Below, in pieces: positions 9,801-16,638 of a stretch of DNA of 21,317 nucleotides. The translations under genes were made by a program, and so were the position numbers. The notes beneath the pieces are model-generated. The model made no database searches and was not told the DNA's origin. It saw only the letters and a program-made list of their open reading frames with translations. The stretch is from a virus. The DNA lies in IMG/VR virus record IMGVR_UViG_3300020419_000096, positions 1 to 21,317 of that record, one strand, 5' to 3'. Numbering within the stretch: the first letter of the stretch is position 1; each line of letters begins with the position of its first letter.

Positions 9801-12800
9801 TATGAGAGCAGCAAGTGGTGCTATAATAGGAAAACTTGCTGTAAAGAGTAGTGCTGTTCATGCATCTTATGATTTCTATAACAATGGAACTTCATACTTT
9901 AACGGATCGGTTGTTGTAGATGACGCATTAAGTATAACTGGTGCTAGTGCAAAATTAAATATAGGCGGCCAACAGGTTTTATCTTCTGCACGAAATATGA
10001 CCAATGTGACTGGTAATATTTCCATGTTTACTAACGATAGTGGATATATTACATCGGCCAATGGTGGTAATGCAGCAACATTAGATAGTCTTGATTCTAC
10101 TAAGTTTACTTATTATCGAGGTGTAGTATCTGGAGATTGGGATACTATCTTTACCACTGCATCAAATCAAACAGGTACAAGTGGACTTTATCAGATAAAC
10201 AATACTGCAAGTGGACATAGTAATTTCCCAGTTGCATCAGGTGCAATGCTTTCACCATACAGTTATGGCGGTGTCTTTGCATGGAATCTTGCAAACCATA
10301 CATTTAAATTATATTCACCTCATGTGGGTAATTTATATTATCAATCAGGTTGGAATAATGATGAATATTCTGGCTGGAGAATGATAATTGATAGTGGTAA
10401 CTATGCATCGGCAGGTTTATGGGCAAGTCACAATGATGGTTCAGGATCAGGCCTAGATGCAGATACACTTGATGGACAACAAGGATCCTACTATGCAATT
10501 GCAGGTGATTCACAAGTATTCCAAAGAAGAGGAAGTCTTAATATTAATGATACCTCTGATGGAAGTCAACACAATCCATTCGACAATGCACATGTAGAAA
10601 CAAAGGTTGCAGAAAATGGAAGCAGATCAGTAAGTTATACCGGTGCTAGTGCACACTTATTTACTTCATTTACTGGAGGTAGTGCGTCAGTATTACAAAT
10701 TGGTGCTCATTATAACGGCGATGATTTCTACATGCGAGTTAGAACAGATGGTTCTAGTTGGAAAGACTGGAGAAAATTGTGGCATACAGGGAATGATGGT
10801 GCAAGTTCTGGCTTAGATGCAGATTTACTTGATGGTCAACAAGGATCATATTATCTAGACTATAATAATTTAAGTAATAAACCAACCATCTCGGGTGTTA
10901 ATACTGGAACAAATAATGTATTTACCGTAACACAATATTTTAGAAAGAATAATGTAACAAATTATACAGATGCTCAACTTTTAACCGAAAGTTATGGTGG
11001 GGCCTCTTCAACAGCAGGTATTGGTTTCCATATATCAGGTTCTGTCGGCCGATACTTATACATGAATAATGTAGGTGATTTATATTGGAACAGTAGTAGT
11101 GCTAAAATATGGAGACAAGATAATGATGGCTCAGGTTCTGGACTTGATGCAGACTTATTGGATGGATTGGACAGTGGTATTTTCTTTAAATCTGCTACAA
11201 ATAATCATGGTGGTTGGTCACAAGCAGATAGAAACTTTAGTGTAAGAAGTGGCGGTAATGCTGTTGGTCTACACATGGAAGAGTCTGACGGAACATTTGG
11301 ATTCCAGTTATATGGAGATGGTTCTAATTATGGCTTCCTCGATGCAGAGTGGGGTGCCTGGGATGTAAAGAAAACAACAAATGGACAGTTGCAAATAGAT
11401 GAAGGAAGTGGACTTAATAAAGTTTGGACGGCAGGTAACGATGGTTCAGGTTCTGGCTTAGATGCAGATTTACTTGATGGCATTAATAGTGGTTCATTTT
11501 TACGCAGTGATAATTCTGATACTTTTGGTTCTACTTCAGCAAATCAATATATTAGATTTAATGTTAACTCAGGACAATATATTGCCTCAGCTGGTTCATC
11601 AAGTAGATTCCCAATAGAAATATATGCACCGACAGCAAATGGTGGCGATGCAGGTATTACATTCCACATTAGTGGTGACTATGCTGGTTTCTTTGGATTG
11701 GCTTCTGACTGGAACGATTTAGCGTGGGGTGGTTGGTCAGTAGGATCAACAACTAAACATAGAATTGCACATACAGGTAATTTTGCTAGTACAGGTATAT
11801 GGTATAATGGTAATGACGGTTCAGGATCAGGCCTAGATGCAGATACACTTGATGGACAACAAGGCTCTTACTATTACCCTGCTAGTAATCCTAATGGCTA
11901 TACAACTAACACTGGTACTCTAACAGGTAACCAAACAATTACATTATCTGGTGCTGTAACTGGTTCTGGTACAACATCAATATCAACATCAAATCCATAT
12001 CAGACTTCAGTAACATTCCAAGGAAGTAACGGTAATTCGCCAGATAGTGCAATGGAATACCAACAATTATCTGGTGTTACTGATACTAAAATATCTCCTA
12101 CTGGAGATTGGCACAATTCAATAAGAATGGGTCACGGTGATCCATATAATTACTACAGTAATACCATTGCAATACAGATGACAGGTGGTTTATCTGGTAC
12201 CATGAGAACACAAGGCATATACAATAATAATGCAAGTGGTTGGAGAACAGTTTGGGATACAGGTAATGATGGCTCTGGATCTGGCTTAGATGCTGACTTA
12301 CTAGACGGAGTTCAATTAGCGAATATTGCAAGAACAGACGTTGCAGAAACTTTTACTTCAAATCTAACAGTAAATAATAATTTATATATTGGTGATGGTA
12401 ATGACGGTTATTTTTACAATGACCAAAACGGTAGAACTGCATTTGCAAATGGCGATTTCTACATACAAAACTCTGTAGGTAATTATTACAACTATGCGAC
12501 AAATCAATATATTGGTGACAGTAGTGGAGACAACATTTATTTCCGAGGCAATACCCTTTCAGGAAATAGTTGGTCTCTTACAGGGGGAGGGGCCTTTACC
12601 ACTTCCGGAGTCATTGATGTAAATGGAGGTCATGGTGGTATTAACCTTACCAGTTCTTCTATTGTTTCTGATGCAACATCAACTTGGACGGGAAACCCTG
12701 GTGCACAAGGTAAAATACAATATCATTCAAACAGATGGTATATAGTTGCTGATTCATCATCAAATAGAATTGTACAATTTAGAAGAAATGGAACAGATGT

Positions 12801-13965
12801 ATCTCACATTGATAATTCTGGTAATTTCGTAGGTAATATAACAGGTTCTGCTGGTACTTTGGATGGTTTAGACAGTTCCTCATTCCTAAGAAGTGATACT
12901 GCAGATTCATTTACTGGCCAACTTACAATGTCTACACAAAAAGCTCTAATTGCCAGTAATTATGGCCATGGAGTTTATGGTGTTTATGCATCTACCCGAC
13001 ATCAGCATGTATGGTCAATGGGTACTGCTTACAATTTATCAGCTGATGGTTCGGGTGTTGGTAACCTATACGGGCTTTCATATACTCACACAAACGTTGG
13101 TACGGGATATGGATCCAATTCTGCAGCTGGATTAGGTCACCAATTAAATGGTAGAGCAAATGGTACCTTACAATGGGCACTAGGAGAAGGTATATATTCT
13201 GCAGTATCTGGAACTGTAATAGGCCTTAATAATGACGGTTCTGGTTGTGGACTGGATGCAGATTTAGTGGATGGTATTCACGGCTCATCATTCCTAAGGG
13301 GTGATTCAAATACTCAAATTAATGATAGTGTCATACTCACAGTAAGAGGAGCATTAACAACTGGTACATCTGGGCAGAACTATGCATCGGGTGGTAATTA
13401 TTACTATGGATATCAATATCAAGGAGCATGGTCTCATCCTTACCCAGACCTAGTTTTAGGTTATCATACTGGTATGAGGCTTGGAGGTTACACTGGGTAC
13501 GGAGGTACAAGATTCTATTCAGACCACCCACATAGAACAACAACTATATTATTTAGTGTAGGTAATGGCGACAGTCATGTAAGAGCAACAAATAATATTT
13601 ATGCATATACATCTGATATAAGATTAAAAGAAAACTTTAGGCCTATAGAAAATGCAGTTGATAAAGTAAAAGCAATAGGTGGATTTATATTTGACTGGCG
13701 TAAAGACATGATGGATGAGCATGATTTTGTTCCTGACCAAGAAAAGGATGATGCAGGATTAATTGCTCAAGAAGTACAAAAAGTATTACCTGCTGCAATT
13801 AAACGAGCACCTTTTGACCATGACTTAACAAAACCAAATCAGAGTAAGTCTGGAGAAGAATTTTTAACAGTCCAATACGAAAAAGTAGTACCTCTCTTAG
13901 TAGAGGCTATTAAAGAACAACAAAAACAAATAGATGAATTGAAAAAATTATTGGAGAATAAATAA
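6850..13965 (+). CDS. Giant tail fibre protein with C-terminal S74 chaperone domain (2371 aa)
   Basis: Very long fibre, about twice T4 gp34 or gp37. The N-terminus has an ITNAHIADNTIATSQL stretch, then FYTDARVQAYL near residue 245. Two copies of a tail-fibre repeat (ALDTLNELAAAIGDD..F..TITNSI) lie at about 273-306 and 648-690. Residues 1085-1193 resemble a pyocin-knob-type domain ending in SGWRMI. Seven NDGSGSGLDADLLDG-type units punctuate residues 1195-2151, several directly preceded by a W..WR.LWHTG-like strand. The end (2255-2371) matches the peptidase S74 intramolecular chaperone: SDIRLKENF, DAGLIAQEVQKVLP and LTVQYEKVVPLLVEAIKEQ, then a terminal coiled coil. S2255 and K2260 have the Ser-x4-Lys spacing of the S74 cleavage dyad. 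The domain is expected to trimerise the fibre and then cut itself off just before S2255. The stop overlaps the next start (TAATG). Confidence 0.9.
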   Translation: MAYTINRHLANLLTSTGSLATGKIPADYITNAHIADNTIATSQLHSSFTIGSGHIPANTVTISHLAVTDGSAGQVLKTDGSGNLSFTTISADKITEGNTFVEAVDTGSNGQILFVTENTQRWQISSAGHLLPIAHNSFDIGSASHKVRDLYVDDNSIHIGEDTKLSVDAAGEFNITDNAGIPKKIKVDEIEIGTGDDRVILKKGASGDIEQQRKLSGVKQTATKPFLIGVHNSGDITEGGSNKFYTDARVQAYLTGQGIVNQTSVIAAITDSAPAALDTLNELAAAIGDDENFSTTITNSIATKAPKASPIFTGTVTGVTGSFSGSLALSADSSQLQLGTGNRAQIFHNSAALYLRSSTGGVIVQGPTLNHYSSDATTLYFSSASGGLSFGGTNFLNSSRKLQNVTLGEGTTGARFQANAWHYDNSGLARFYFEGNGRTFYRSETGHQFRANGDATRFNISPAGHIHIASNGDSQASSTEYIKAGGVAVLTSSRVLQNVSGNVSMFTNDAGYTTNVGDVTAVGGQSGTPISVADGGGPVPKIGWYTTLINTSTNNDDGDYFLVHNGTANSGSSHKLLKANINISGFNNDAGYTSFDGNYNSLSNRPTIPTNNNQLTNGAAYITSSALSPYLTSSTAASTYATPADITAAVNGLVDGAPGALNTLDELAAALGDDQNFATTITNSIGNKAPISTTVTLADTQTISGAKTFSSSSLRLKGHMFFDQYSAGRHYIHFAAPAGQHTNRVDWRIQTDGNNSTIHSWYHDKVVFTTRMEVNASSSSLKGPVYITEQNSTGEGGEITLNGSNGNTSHTLDTVNGTFRIFDTSGTFITGNSGYGLNSINGYRVNGTSVIDSGRNTNFNNSNAISFLSTNGYWVGGTRRIDGSGNLENIGTISSGAITANSGNRVLTLLTASQAVTDDNAGFTIREKDTYSDGRYEHRFRKRDEGGGIPLYIDKTSHIAGTHAQIARFGSYTSNPDEFEVYGGMRAASGAIIGKLAVKSSAVHASYDFYNNGTSYFNGSVVVDDALSITGASAKLNIGGQQVLSSARNMTNVTGNISMFTNDSGYITSANGGNAATLDSLDSTKFTYYRGVVSGDWDTIFTTASNQTGTSGLYQINNTASGHSNFPVASGAMLSPYSYGGVFAWNLANHTFKLYSPHVGNLYYQSGWNNDEYSGWRMIIDSGNYASAGLWASHNDGSGSGLDADTLDGQQGSYYAIAGDSQVFQRRGSLNINDTSDGSQHNPFDNAHVETKVAENGSRSVSYTGASAHLFTSFTGGSASVLQIGAHYNGDDFYMRVRTDGSSWKDWRKLWHTGNDGASSGLDADLLDGQQGSYYLDYNNLSNKPTISGVNTGTNNVFTVTQYFRKNNVTNYTDAQLLTESYGGASSTAGIGFHISGSVGRYLYMNNVGDLYWNSSSAKIWRQDNDGSGSGLDADLLDGLDSGIFFKSATNNHGGWSQADRNFSVRSGGNAVGLHMEESDGTFGFQLYGDGSNYGFLDAEWGAWDVKKTTNGQLQIDEGSGLNKVWTAGNDGSGSGLDADLLDGINSGSFLRSDNSDTFGSTSANQYIRFNVNSGQYIASAGSSSRFPIEIYAPTANGGDAGITFHISGDYAGFFGLASDWNDLAWGGWSVGSTTKHRIAHTGNFASTGIWYNGNDGSGSGLDADTLDGQQGSYYYPASNPNGYTTNTGTLTGNQTITLSGAVTGSGTTSISTSNPYQTSVTFQGSNGNSPDSAMEYQQLSGVTDTKISPTGDWHNSIRMGHGDPYNYYSNTIAIQMTGGLSGTMRTQGIYNNNASGWRTVWDTGNDGSGSGLDADLLDGVQLANIARTDVAETFTSNLTVNNNLYIGDGNDGYFYNDQNGRTAFANGDFYIQNSVGNYYNYATNQYIGDSSGDNIYFRGNTLSGNSWSLTGGGAFTTSGVIDVNGGHGGINLTSSSIVSDATSTWTGNPGAQGKIQYHSNRWYIVADSSSNRIVQFRRNGTDVSHIDNSGNFVGNITGSAGTLDGLDSSSFLRSDTADSFTGQLTMSTQKALIASNYGHGVYGVYASTRHQHVWSMGTAYNLSADGSGVGNLYGLSYTHTNVGTGYGSNSAAGLGHQLNGRANGTLQWALGEGIYSAVSGTVIGLNNDGSGCGLDADLVDGIHGSSFLRGDSNTQINDSVILTVRGALTTGTSGQNYASGGNYYYGYQYQGAWSHPYPDLVLGYHTGMRLGGYTGYGGTRFYSDHPHRTTTILFSVGNGDSHVRATNNIYAYTSDIRLKENFRPIENAVDKVKAIGGFIFDWRKDMMDEHDFVPDQEKDDAGLIAQEVQKVLPAAIKRAPFDHDLTKPNQSKSGEEFLTVQYEKVVPLLVEAIKEQQKQIDELKKLLENK
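7666..7766 (+). repeat. Tail-fibre repeat, copy 1 (LDTLNELAAAIGDD)
   Basis: Encodes APAALDTLNELAAAIGDD followed by ENFSTTITNSIATKAP. A second copy with the same plan lies at 8803-8920. The unit resembles the short phage tail-fibre repeat family (phage_fiber_2 type) found in many fibre proteins. The family name is from memory and was not verified by a search. Confidence 0.65.
8803..8920 (+). repeat. Tail-fibre repeat, copy 2 (LNTLDELAAALGDD)
   Basis: Encodes VDGAPGALNTLDELAAALGD followed by DQNFATTITNSIGNKAP, then a VTLADTQTISGAKTF stretch. It matches copy 1 at 7666-7766 with conservative replacements. The copies are about 1.1 kb apart, which suggests duplication of a larger fibre module followed by divergence. 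Confidence 0.65.
10438..10484 (+). repeat. 47-bp exact direct repeat, copy A
   Basis: Identical base for base to 11818-11864 (read by eye). It encodes GSGSGLDADTLDGQQG. Other units of this repeat family differ at many third codon positions, so this identity suggests a recent duplication or gene conversion. Confidence 0.8.
11818..11864 (+). repeat. 47-bp exact direct repeat, copy B
   Basis: Partner of 10438-10484, 1380 bp downstream (460 codons, in frame). Recombination between the copies would delete 460 residues from the fibre without a frameshift. Confidence 0.8.
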
Positions 13966-14147
13966 TGAAATATTATAAAACAACTTTATACAATCCAGGG
14001 CCGCCTGCAGATATGGACGATACCGAAGTGGTATATGTTGCAGCAGAAAACCCGATGGATTTATTACCCACAGCTATGGATGCTCATTCTAAACCTGTAA
14101 AGGAATATGAAGAAGTAACTGAAGCTGTTTACAACGAAAATACATAG
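13965..14147 (+). CDS. Small acidic protein of unknown function (60 aa)
   Basis: No family recognised. The 60-residue product is acidic (Asp/Glu-rich), with an N-terminal KYYKTTLYNPGPPADMDD segment and no membrane segment or signal peptide. Its ATG shares one base with the stop codon of the giant fibre gene (TAATG), so translation is very likely coupled to the fibre. Its stop is embedded in the strong ribosome binding site of the next gene. The position directly after a fibre, like that of the 74-aa gene at 2607, makes a fibre-assembly or virion accessory role plausible but unproven. Confidence 0.7.
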   Translation: MKYYKTTLYNPGPPADMDDTEVVYVAAENPMDLLPTAMDAHSKPVKEYEEVTEAVYNENT

Positions 14148-14151
14148 GAGG
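14146..14151 (+). promoter_or_regulatory. Strong Shine-Dalgarno site for the 93-aa gene
   Basis: A perfect AGGAGG, overlapping the upstream TAG stop and 6 nt from the ATG at 14158. It is the best ribosome binding site seen in the window, where most starts have weak or no such site. It fixes the start at 14158. Confidence 0.85.
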
Positions 14152-14157
14152 ATAATT

Positions 14158-14439
14158 ATGGCAATTTCGTATACTTTAGATGAAACTTTTACTGGAAAAA
14201 GAACTACACAAGTTCCCGATCCAGATAACGAAGGTAAAATGATAGAAACTGAAACTGACGTACGTGATGTTAAAGTTACTTTCACTGATGATTCATATGA
14301 CCCAGATAAGACACATTCACGTTCAGTTAATGTAGTGTTTGATTCTTCTGGCAACTATGATGAAGATGCAACCAAAGTTAGAATAGAAGAAGTCATGAGC
14401 GGAGTAGAAAATAAGTTTGCTGTTGGCGCAATAGAATAA
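14158..14439 (+). CDS. Small protein of unknown function, probably virion-associated (93 aa)
   Basis: Acidic 93-residue protein beginning MAISYTLDETF, with alternating hydrophobic and polar stretches (VKVTFTDDSY, RSVNVVFDSS) that suggest beta strands. Small proteins with a similar MAI-x-YT start occur among marine T4-like phage structural clusters; that resemblance is from memory and weak. It has a strong AGGAGG site, implying efficient translation from the late fibre transcript. It contains no cysteine, signal peptide or membrane segment. A small structural or decoration-type protein is possible, but function is unknown. Confidence 0.75.
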   Translation: MAISYTLDETFTGKRTTQVPDPDNEGKMIETETDVRDVKVTFTDDSYDPDKTHSRSVNVVFDSSGNYDEDATKVRIEEVMSGVENKFAVGAIE

Positions 14440-14445
14440 TAACCA

Positions 14446-15063
14446 ATGGCCTTACCTGCGTCTGGACAAATAGATTTCGGCCAAATTCAAACTGAATTTG
14501 GTGGGTCTAATCCTATCGCTATGAACGAGTATAGCGATAGACTCGGACTTGGTTATGTGCTAAATTACACTGGTTCACATAACATAGGTATGTTTTATGG
14601 CTTATCTAACATATCACTTGGTTCTTGGCCCGCAGGAACTCTTGGTTGGTATGAGCTAACTGCATTTAAATCGGATCAATATGAGGCTTTTTTAAGGCTT
14701 AATTTTTCTATTTCGGGTAGTAATGTAGTATTAGGTTGGACTAAAGGTGGAAGTTCTGCAATTGCAACAGAAGTTACTCAGAATCTTCCATTTACTGGAG
14801 AAAACCCACAAGTAAAAGTTGTATGGAGCATAAATGCGCAAACTGGTACTAGATCGTCGCCTTCATTGACAAGTAATACATATTATTCAATACCTACATC
14901 TGGGGCAAGGCAGTATCTTTGGAAAGCTGGATTTGCAACGTCAGGTATTAATACAATAAGCGGCAGTTATACAGTATATATTAATAATTCTGCTGGTACA
15001 GTTAATAGTGGTTCTAGAAACTTTTCTCTAAGTACAACTGCAGGTGGGTTCAATCCAAAATGA
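14446..15063 (+). CDS. Putative virion structural protein (205 aa)
   Basis: The N-terminus MALPASGQIDFGQIQTEFGG, continuing SNPIAMNEY, is a recurrent opening of phage virion proteins (MALP..G.I.F..I..EFGGSNPI...Y) and may be a docking segment. The rest (about residues 55-205) is Ser/Gly/Thr-rich with many predicted short beta strands and no enzymatic motif, consistent with an adhesin-like or decoration domain. It starts 6 nt after the previous stop with no convincing ribosome binding site, and its TGA overlaps the ATG of the following 57-aa gene. A head, tail or fibre accessory role is inferred from context. Confidence 0.75.
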   Translation: MALPASGQIDFGQIQTEFGGSNPIAMNEYSDRLGLGYVLNYTGSHNIGMFYGLSNISLGSWPAGTLGWYELTAFKSDQYEAFLRLNFSISGSNVVLGWTKGGSSAIATEVTQNLPFTGENPQVKVVWSINAQTGTRSSPSLTSNTYYSIPTSGARQYLWKAGFATSGINTISGSYTVYINNSAGTVNSGSRNFSLSTTAGGFNPK

Positions 15064-15236
15064 TGTATCCTATATTTACATATAATACTGACCTGGGTGT
15101 GATTGGAATACAGGCTGAAAATAATGTATTAGTAAAAGTTACCGGAACTGATAATATAGATTTTGATGAAACTATGGAAGCTTATAGTGTTGAAAGAAAT
15201 AGAATAAAAAGTGTAAATGAGATAGTAGAAATATGA
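15063..15236 (+). CDS. Overlapping small gene of unknown function (57 aa)
   Basis: Short open frame of 57 codons plus stop. It starts at the ATG that overlaps the upstream stop (TGATG, 15061-15065) and ends with a TGA overlapping the next start (ATGA, 15233-15236). It fills exactly the 169-bp gap between two larger genes, which is the main evidence that it is real. The product begins MYPIFTYNTDLGVIGIQ and ends in a charged segment (SVERNRIKSVNEIVEI), with no known motif, signal peptide or membrane segment. Both overlaps imply translational coupling. Confidence 0.72.
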   Translation: MYPIFTYNTDLGVIGIQAENNVLVKVTGTDNIDFDETMEAYSVERNRIKSVNEIVEI

Positions 15237-15850
15237 GTTATACACATGAAGTGCATACATCCGGCCCTGGTATTACATTAGAAGAATTTGGTCCTATATG
15301 GGAAGCAAATAAAAGAAGGTTCTGGGTTAATCATTCTTTTGCAGAAAGACTTTGGGAAAATTATAATATAACCACCGAAGAAGAGGCAAAGGTTTATATT
15401 CATAAAAGATTAAGTAAGTGTTTTAGTAATGAACATCCAGGGTTACAACACATAGTAAAAAGAGGTACAGAGGTTGCAGCGATACGAATATTTGCAGGTA
15501 TGAGTCCAACTTATAATTTTCCAGGCTCAGAACAAATTACTGAAAAGCTTGGGAACGAATTCTGGTGGAAAACAACTGCATATATCCCAACTGCATTATA
15601 TACGAGGGATGAAAATGGTTCATCTGAATGGATAGAAGATTTAAGAAAAAGACCAGAAGAAAAGACTGCCCTTACAGCCCTTGGATATGATAAATGGGTT
15701 ATTATAACTTCTGGCCAATTACAAAAAGCATGGTTATATAACCATAAAGAAATGAAATATGTAGGCGATTATGTGGATGACAATGGAACACCAGCTACAT
15801 TTTTAGGACCTTATGGATGGCCTGATGATTTAGGTCAAGTAGGGACATAG
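15233..15850 (+). CDS. Conserved-looking protein of unknown function (205 aa)
   Basis: I do not recognise this protein with confidence. It is soluble-looking and rich in aromatic residues (for example RRFWVNHSFAERLWENY and GNEFWWKTTAYIPTALY), a composition closer to an enzyme or globular domain than to the Ser/Gly-rich fibre genes around it. The C-terminal half (ALGYDKWVIITSGQLQKAWL) faintly recalls acyltransferase-like folds, but no diagnostic acetyl-CoA loop was found, so I do not name it. The start overlaps the previous stop (ATGA). The stop is 35 nt before gp13, and a late promoter lies in that gap. Confidence 0.75.
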   Translation: MSYTHEVHTSGPGITLEEFGPIWEANKRRFWVNHSFAERLWENYNITTEEEAKVYIHKRLSKCFSNEHPGLQHIVKRGTEVAAIRIFAGMSPTYNFPGSEQITEKLGNEFWWKTTAYIPTALYTRDENGSSEWIEDLRKRPEEKTALTALGYDKWVIITSGQLQKAWLYNHKEMKYVGDYVDDNGTPATFLGPYGWPDDLGQVGT

Positions 15851-15854
15851 TTAT

Positions 15855-15862
15855 TATAAATA
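15855..15862 (+). promoter_or_regulatory. T4-type late promoter box for the neck and terminase unit
   Basis: TATAAATA in the 35-bp gap before gp13, ending 23 nt upstream of its ATG. This leaves room for a short leader with a weak TAGGAA ribosome binding site (15874-15879). It is the conventional arrangement, in contrast to the fibre genes, and probably drives genes 13 to 17. Confidence 0.7.
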
Positions 15863-15885
15863 GTATTAAGAAATAGGAACTTAAA

Positions 15886-16635
15886 ATGGCAAAACCAAAT
15901 TCAAGAACAACTTTTATTGATTATTGTTTAAGACAATTAGGTGCGCCTGTGATCGAAATTAATGTTGACGACGATCAAGTTGATGATAGAGTAGACGAGG
16001 CTCTACAATTCTATCAGCACTATCATGCAGATGCAATAGAAAAAGTCTATCTAAAACATGAGATTACATCAACTGATATTACTAATGGGTTTATACCTCT
16101 TAACGATGCAGTTACGGATGTTGTTAGATTAATGCCAATAAGAGGTACTAATTCCAGTAGTAATATGTTTGACATACAATATCAAATTATGTTAAACGAT
16201 ATGTATAATCTAGGTTTTATGGGTCAAATATTGGATTATCAAATGAAAATGCAACATCTGGCATTACTTGATATGATATTGGATTCTGATGACAAACATA
16301 TATCATTTGATAGACATAAAAATCAATTAAGAGTTGATATGGATTGGTCGCAGGAAGTAACTGCTGGTCAATATATTGTCGTTGAATGTTATAGAATTTT
16401 AGATCCAGACACATATACAGATGTTTATAACGATTACTATTTAAAGAAATATGCAACTGCATTAATTAAAAAGCAATGGGGACAGAATTTACTTAAATTC
16501 GAAGGCATGACTATGCCAGGTGGCGTACAGTTTAATGGTCGACAACTTTATGAAGATGCATTACAAGATATAGAAAGATTAGAAGAAGAAGTTAGATTGA
16601 ATTGGGAACAACCAGTTGACTTTTATACGGGGTAA
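15886..16635 (+). CDS. 13: Neck protein gp13
   Basis: Homologue of the T4 neck protein gp13, which with gp14 forms the head-tail connector completing the capsid portal so the tail can attach. It opens with MAKPNSRTTFIDYCLRQLGA then PVIEINVDDDQVDDRVDEAL, the characteristic N-terminus of T4-like gp13 with its acidic helix. Length is 249 aa against about 309 in T4, within the shorter range seen in marine relatives. Gene order is the strongest support: 13-14-15-16-17-18 follow without interruption. The start is set by the late promoter and TAGGAA leader. The stop is 3 nt before gp14. Confidence 0.9.
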   Translation: MAKPNSRTTFIDYCLRQLGAPVIEINVDDDQVDDRVDEALQFYQHYHADAIEKVYLKHEITSTDITNGFIPLNDAVTDVVRLMPIRGTNSSSNMFDIQYQIMLNDMYNLGFMGQILDYQMKMQHLALLDMILDSDDKHISFDRHKNQLRVDMDWSQEVTAGQYIVVECYRILDPDTYTDVYNDYYLKKYATALIKKQWGQNLLKFEGMTMPGGVQFNGRQLYEDALQDIERLEEEVRLNWEQPVDFYTG

Positions 16636-16638
16636 TAA

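Larger units (their letters stand above)
10432..13302 (+). repeat. Seven NDGSGSGLDADLLDG units in the giant fibre
   Basis: Coding repeat whose units begin at 10432, 10793, 11122, 11437, 11812, 12264 and 13231. The first five are 315-375 bp apart, so this part is built from modules of about 105-125 residues; the last two gaps are 452 and 967 bp. Each unit is followed by a variable partner such as QQGSYY, LDSGIFF or INSGSFL. Degenerate relatives (TLDSLDSTKF, TLDGLDSSSF) lie near 10080 and 12855. Units 1 and 5 share a long stretch of identical DNA. Confidence 0.75.

Noticed and set aside
10432-13302. CRISPR-like array from regularly spaced repeats
   Set aside because: The repeats are coding, in frame, degenerate and 300-970 bp apart; they are fibre modules.
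13957-13964. AATAAATA just before the 60-aa gene as a late promoter
   Set aside because: It has one mismatch at the first T, overlaps the end of the fibre frame and does not match the spacing of the other boxes; TAATG coupling explains expression better.
15233-15850. Acetyltransferase (GNAT) assignment for the 205-aa orphan
   Set aside because: Only a vague C-terminal resemblance; the characteristic acetyl-CoA binding loop was not found.
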